Assembly: GCA_019115455.1 (NCBI GenBank)
Contig: DXDN01000011.1
Location: forward strand, 34,672-98,671
Source: Candidatus Eubacterium faecigallinarum
GTDB lineage: Bacteria > Bacillota > Clostridia > Oscillospirales > Acutalibacteraceae
Direction: 5' to 3'
Length of the DNA: 64,000 nucleotides
Below the pieces are notes generated by a model. It was given only the letters and a program-made list of their open reading frames with translations, was not told where the DNA came from and searched no databases. Position numbers and translations under genes: made by a program. Numbering within the stretch: position 1 is the first letter of the stretch; each line of letters opens with the position of its first letter. Shown here in pieces: positions 61,201 through 64,000 of the stretch.

Positions 61201-61967
61201 GAGAAACAGGCAAGACCATTGAGGGTGCTGTGTTCGGTTTGTTCCGTTCTGATGAAACCGAATTCACGGAAGAAAATGCTGTTCTGACCGCTGAGTCGGA
61301 CAAGGACGGCATCTTTACTTTCGATAATGTGCCTTACGGTGAATGGATAGTTAAAGAACTTCACCCTGCCGAAAATTATCTTCCCAGTGATGACATTCAC
61401 CATATCACAGTAAGCGAAGATGAACAAATCATAGAGATAAATGCTGTTAACGATATGATTCCCGAACTCAAAACAACAGCTTCAATAGACGGCGAAAAAG
61501 AAGTTGAGGTACAGGATAAGATTACCATTGATGATATTGTAGAGTACAAACATCTCGTACCCGGCAAAGAATACATCATTAAAGGTGTTCTTATGAACAA
61601 GGCAACCAACAAGCCTTTCACCGTAGACGGAAAAGAAATAACTTCTGAAGTTTCATTCGTTCCCGAAAAGCCTAACGGAGAGGTCAAGGTATCCTTTACC
61701 TTCGACGCAAGCGGAATAACAGAAAACACAGAAATCGTTGTATTTGAGACGCTTTACCTTGACGGCACAGAACTTGCTGCTCACGCAGATATTGAGGATG
61801 AAGGACAGACAGTCACTATCACAGTACCTGTTCCAGAGACTCCCGACACAGGAGATAACCGTAACTATGGTGTATGGATAGGTCTTGCCGCCATTGCCCT
61901 CGGCGCTGCAGTATCTGCTGTCATTATCAAAATTCGCATCAAAAAGCAAGAGGACGATGAATGTTAA
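58224..61967 (+). CDS. Thioester-domain, Cna-B repeat, LPXTG-like surface adhesin
   Basis: A 1247-residue cell-surface protein. Order: signal peptide (about 1-33), then a thioester domain with Cys81 (YCIEFG) and Gln142 in TQFVVWE, which can form a reactive Cys-Gln bond to host ligands. About seven SpaA/Cna-B-type prealbumin domains (about 325-1065) follow, each with likely Lys-Asn/Asp isopeptide bonds. A VaFE-type domain (about 1075-1195) ends the ectodomain. The sorting signal is TPDTG at 1206-1210 with a hydrophobic helix and a basic tail. It is a plausible mating-pair or host-binding adhesin. Confidence 0.92.
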   Translation: MKKIKKIKPRRLVSVFLALLVVLSTMMPAMTSFASVEQCKLNIRTSTNYKYMNNWAYPNARNGIHLATVADGEHKGEVAYCIEFGKDMGDTGQKETVMDIEDVPAWQDFNATQKRGITYATIYGYPNFTYGVSNEAAQVATQFVVWEYSQGYRTSADGNNPTAGLNGTSSKIENAIEAAGFDVRRQYYDSGVVVYDDVMTAYKGILNGIKTHRTTPTFRNDTVELKWSNSNNRYEAKVTDSNGVLANFAITSGNSNLKFSKSGNTLTIYSASAINSATTVTMMKTCTTVGADIGFVPDDQDYNQSLVGRLTDPVTATFKVKTATGNAQIIKTSEDGEIEGLKFTISGNGLTYSGVTDSKGVFLKENIPAGTYTVTEESIDKYVPQKSQTVTVRGGETATVNFDNILKKFRVKVIKSDIEEGTAQGDASLAGATYGLFKGDELIDTYVTDSNASFTTDYYVCDTDWTLRELDASEGYLLDSTVYKVGADPKLYTIEYNTTNNEVKEQVIKGNIAIIKHTDDGSTQIETPEKGAEFQLYLKSAGSFVNADEDERDTIVCDEDGFASSKLLPYGVYTVHQTKGWDGREKIKDFDVFINSDGKTYKFLINNSNFESYVKVVKLDAETGKQIAYSGAGFEIYDSEGHRVTMQFTYPEVTSIHTFYTNSEGYLITPETLPYGDYTLVEVEAPYGYVLDSTPIPFSITQENSSTDTGVTVVKVKAKDMPQKGTIEIGKSGEVFYSVGVLGGGYVDENGNEVTFPITYQPIYEVKGLPNTVFQIYAAEDITTLDGTVRAYQGELVDEITTDKDGKAKSKELYLGKYTVIEKTATEGFYNPNEQYDVELTYAGQNVSVTSTALSLYNERQKVTISLAKELEQDETFGIGMNDEIKNVQFGIYANEDITALDGSVIPKDALITYASCDENGNINFSCDLPIGFKWYAKEIATDEHYVLSDEKKEFNTEYQGQEVQTIEIAVNDGEPIANELIYGTVKGIKTDRETGKTIEGAVFGLFRSDETEFTEENAVLTAESDKDGIFTFDNVPYGEWIVKELHPAENYLPSDDIHHITVSEDEQIIEINAVNDMIPELKTTASIDGEKEVEVQDKITIDDIVEYKHLVPGKEYIIKGVLMNKATNKPFTVDGKEITSEVSFVPEKPNGEVKVSFTFDASGITENTEIVVFETLYLDGTELAAHADIEDEGQTVTITVPVPETPDTGDNRNYGVWIGLAAIALGAAVSAVIIKIRIKKQEDDEC

Positions 61968-62311
61968 ACGTATATATCTGTGCTCCGCTTAGCGGTGACC
62001 TCAAAAAAAATCTGCAAAACGCCATTGCTTTTGCTAAATATGCATTGAAAGAGTGCGGTGCGGCTCCTGTCGTACCGCATTTTTATGCCCAGGTTCTTAA
62101 TGATGATGATCCCAAAGAAAGGCAGTTGGCAATGGATGCAGATTTAAGCCTGTTGTTTTTATGTGACGAAGTATGGGTGTTTGGAAACGCCTACTCACAA
62201 GGCATGAAAGAGGAAATAAAACGTGCTTTGATATACAAGAAAACCATTAAAAATTTTGGTGCGAAAAAAGTAAGAAAAATACTAAGAAAATACGGAGGTA
62301 ATTATGATTAA
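61961..62311 (+). CDS. DUF4406/DUF7768-like nucleoside deoxyribosyltransferase fold protein
   Basis: A 116-residue protein that overlaps the adhesin stop by seven bases. The pattern VYICAPLSGDLKKNLQNA at the N-terminus and CDEVWVFGNAYSQGMKEEI near 67-85 matches the small deoxyribosyltransferase-like family found in phages and mobile elements. A catalytic Glu is possible in the second motif. A function in nucleotide metabolism or signalling is only suggested by the fold. Confidence 0.75.
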   Translation: MLNVYICAPLSGDLKKNLQNAIAFAKYALKECGAAPVVPHFYAQVLNDDDPKERQLAMDADLSLLFLCDEVWVFGNAYSQGMKEEIKRALIYKKTIKNFGAKKVRKILRKYGGNYD

Positions 62312-62657
62312 ATCTAAACTTGGTTTTACGAAAAAGCAGTGGATGATATTTTCCGCTGCTTTAATTCTTCTCGTTGTTTTCAGTGCAACAACAGTGTATG
62401 CGGCCGGGGATGTTGCCGGTGCAATTGAAAACACCTGGAAAACGGCACAGGGACAGATTAAAACTGTTGTCAACAATGTAGTCTTCCCTGTAATAGATAT
62501 GATACTTGCGGTACTTTTTTTTGTTAAGGTAGGCACGGCATATATGGATTACAGAAAGCACGGTCAGTTTGAATTTACTGCTCCTGCTATTCTCTTTGCC
62601 TGTCTTATCTTTACTTTAACTGCTCCGCTGTATATTTGGGGTATTGTTGGAATGTAA
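62304..62657 (+). CDS. DUF3852-like pilin-type conjugation protein
   Basis: A 117-residue protein overlapping the preceding gene by eight bases. The ATG at 62304 follows CGGAGGTAATT. A signal sequence (about 13-34, ending in VYAAG) is followed by two transmembrane segments (about 52-72 and 88-112). This layout resembles VirB2/TrbC pilins and DUF3852 proteins of Gram-positive conjugative elements. Confidence 0.7.
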   Translation: MIKSKLGFTKKQWMIFSAALILLVVFSATTVYAAGDVAGAIENTWKTAQGQIKTVVNNVVFPVIDMILAVLFFVKVGTAYMDYRKHGQFEFTAPAILFACLIFTLTAPLYIWGIVGM

Positions 62658-62664
62658 GACAAAA

Positions 62665-62691
62665 GGAGCTGTCTGTTTAACAGGCAGCTCC
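62665..62691 (+). other. Hairpin between pilin-like and VirB6-like genes
   Basis: GGAGCTGTCTGT and ACAGGCAGCTCC pair over 12 positions with one T-G pair and a tight loop. No T-tract follows, so it may stabilise or process the upstream message instead of ending it. Confidence 0.5.
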
Positions 62692-62702
62692 GATAATGAG
62701 AG

Positions 62703-63638
62703 GTGATAAAAATATTTGACTGGTTAGGTGATATAATCTCCGGAATGGGCGATGCAATAGGCGACGCCTTTTCGGCAGTATCAGATAAAATTATTGACGG
62801 TATTTTAAACCGCATTATTCAATGGCTGTTTACGGTCATTTATGACGGTATTGCAGACTTTTTCAGTTTGATAAGCGGTATGGGAATTGAGATATTCGAT
62901 CTTGACTGGGTCAAAGCTGTCGTTCAGCTGTTTTATCTTTTCGGCTGGGTTCTCTTTGTTGTGGGCCTTGTCGTTTCTGCATTTGAACTTGCGGTTGAAT
63001 ATCAAAACGGCAGGGCAAATGTACGCAGTACGGCTTTAGACTGGATCAAGGGTTTTATGGCAGTATCTCTGTTCACTATTACGCCGATCGAGTTATATAA
63101 ATTCTGCGTATCTCTGCAGAACAATCTGTCAGGAGATCTAACAAGAATTTTTGCCTCACAGCAAGGAACATCGCTTGGTGAGGTTGCAATGTTTGCAATG
63201 CAGTCATATTTCAATCCAAACGGTACAATGATACCTATCGGTCTATTTGAGCTGGTAATGCTTATTGCTCTCGGTTTTTGCGTTTTCAAGATATTCTTTG
63301 ATAACATTAAACGAGGCGGTATTTTACTCATACAGATAGCCGTAGGTTCATTACATATGTTCAGTATTCCGAGAGGATATGATGAAGGCTTCAATCAATG
63401 GGTTAAGCAAGTCATAGCGCTATGTCTGACAGCTTTTCTGCAGACTACTCTCCTCTTCCTCGGTCTACTGACATTCCCAAACAACATTCTGCTTGCCATA
63501 GGCATTATGATGGCTGCTGCGGAAGTGCCTCGAATTGCACAGCAGTTTGGTCTAGACACAAGCGTGAGAGTAAATGTTATGAGTGCCGTTCATATGGGAA
63601 CATCAGCTGTTAACCTTGTTAAAGCAGTTGGAAAATAG
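62703..63638 (+). CDS. VirB6/TrbL-like conjugation membrane protein
   Basis: A 308- to 311-residue polytopic membrane protein with about six helices and a Gly-rich central region. The only canonical start is GTG 62703, which touches the GAGAGG at 62698-62703. The family-like beginning IFDWLGDIISG starts at ATA 62712, eight bases after that site, so a rare AUA start is possible. The topology and position after a pilin-like gene match the TrbL/VirB6 channel subunit of Gram-positive type IV secretion. Confidence 0.75.
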   Translation: MIKIFDWLGDIISGMGDAIGDAFSAVSDKIIDGILNRIIQWLFTVIYDGIADFFSLISGMGIEIFDLDWVKAVVQLFYLFGWVLFVVGLVVSAFELAVEYQNGRANVRSTALDWIKGFMAVSLFTITPIELYKFCVSLQNNLSGDLTRIFASQQGTSLGEVAMFAMQSYFNPNGTMIPIGLFELVMLIALGFCVFKIFFDNIKRGGILLIQIAVGSLHMFSIPRGYDEGFNQWVKQVIALCLTAFLQTTLLFLGLLTFPNNILLAIGIMMAAAEVPRIAQQFGLDTSVRVNVMSAVHMGTSAVNLVKAVGK

Positions 63639-63645
63639 CATACGC

Positions 63646-63674
63646 TTGACAACATTTCGGTATACCGATATAAT
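63646..63674 (+). promoter_or_regulatory. Promoter with embedded operator for the XRE gene
   Basis: TTGACA at 63646-63651 and TATAAT at 63669-63674, 17-base spacer. The spacer holds a perfect 12-base palindrome, TCGGTATACCGA, at 63657-63668, well placed for autorepression. Confidence 0.75.
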
Positions 63675-63693
63675 ATCCATAGAAGGTGATGTT

Positions 63694-64000
63694 ATGTATA
63701 TAGATAATATTTTAAGAAAAAGAAACATGACAAAATATCGCTTATCTGTTATATCGGGAGTACCTCATGCTACTCTTAACGATTTATGCAACGGTAAAAC
63801 AAAGATAGATAAGTGTTCTGCATTAACCGTATATAAATTATCAAAAGCGTTAAACATACCAATGGAAGAAATTGTAGAAAAGTGTTTAAAGGATTCTGAA
63901 ATTCAAGAAGAAAGAGAAAGATCCTATGAATATGGATTACCGCAATATCTCCAGCACGATTTAGATGCATACAAAGAAGGCTTAAAAAAAGGTTCATTTT
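63694..64000 (+). CDS. XRE-family helix-turn-helix regulator, 3' partial
   Basis: The first 102 codons of a regulator cut by the window end. ATG 63694 follows GAAGGTGAT. The helix-turn-helix is visible as MTKYRLSVISGVPHATLNDLCNGK near 12-35, followed by KIDKCSALTVYKLSKALNI. The tail YEYGLPQYLQHDLDAYKEG resembles antitoxin-type XRE proteins. It probably binds the palindrome in its own promoter and may head a two-gene toxin-antitoxin-like unit whose second gene lies outside. Confidence 0.8.
   Translation, partial: MYIDNILRKRNMTKYRLSVISGVPHATLNDLCNGKTKIDKCSALTVYKLSKALNIPMEEIVEKCLKDSEIQEERERSYEYGLPQYLQHDLDAYKEGLKKGSF

Overview
The window looks like a chromosomal segment of an anaerobic, low-to-mid GC, spore-forming clostridium, most likely in the Ruminococcaceae/Oscillospiraceae. 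The reasons are GerAB/GerAC germination genes, a yaaQ-holB-ricT block, pyruvate formate-lyase plus bifunctional AdhE fermentation, an Rnf complex, AGGAGG-type ribosome binding sites and many UUG/GUG starts. The species call is inference; no rRNA is present.

Layout. 1-2.2 kb: end of a spore-germination operon and a short SpoIID-like stub on the other strand. 2.3-5.5 kb: citrate synthase and two membrane proteins. 5.6-7.9 kb: c-di-AMP receptor DarA, DNA polymerase III delta', RicT. 8-15.7 kb: ferredoxin, a DUF134 regulator, pflB, pflA, adhE (with a perfect Rex-type operator) and an APH-like kinase. 15.7-24.9 kb: phosphoesterases, a GNAT protein, a P-loop protein, unknown envelope proteins, tRNA-Arg and an AraC-like regulator. 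25-31.7 kb: rnfCDGEAB followed by a lipoprotein with two FMN_bind-like repeats. 31.7-35.9 kb: a GPH sugar symporter and an ApbE/FMN_bind/NusG-II/Gx-transporter operon. 35.9-48.8 kb: a PASTA pseudokinase, YhaM-like HD protein, PrmA, a vWA plus macro-domain pair, RecG-FakA-YloU, a peptide-binding lipoprotein, YmdB and a LOG protein. 48.9-49.5 kb: tRNA-Gln and tRNA-Asn, the latter preceded by a 104-bp tandem duplication. From about 49.5 kb to the end: an integrative-conjugative-type accessory region.

How the genes fit together. Carbon flow is mixed-acid: PFL makes acetyl-CoA and formate, AdhE turns acetyl-CoA into ethanol and reoxidises NADH under probable Rex control, and Rnf couples ferredoxin and NAD to an ion gradient. 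Extracytoplasmic flavoproteins are conspicuous: RnfG has two FMN_bind domains, RnfD has its own flavinylation site, the lipoprotein after rnfB has two repeats, and a separate operon holds the FMN transferase ApbE with another FMN_bind protein. This resembles the parts list of flavin-based extracellular electron transfer, but the type II NADH dehydrogenase and EetA/EetB are not in the window.

The accessory region (49.6-64 kb) carries two DNA methyltransferases, many small polyvalent-type proteins, SpoVG, two AbrB-like proteins, a large thioester/Cna-B adhesin, a pilin-like and a VirB6/TrbL-like membrane protein, and an XRE regulator cut by the window end. No integrase, relaxase or VirB4 is in view, so the element continues beyond the right edge. 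The strongest candidates for something undescribed are the lipoprotein with an altered FMN_bind motif, the macro/vWA pair with a sequestering leader hairpin, the triply degenerate PASTA pseudokinase, and the duplicated tRNA-Asn junction.
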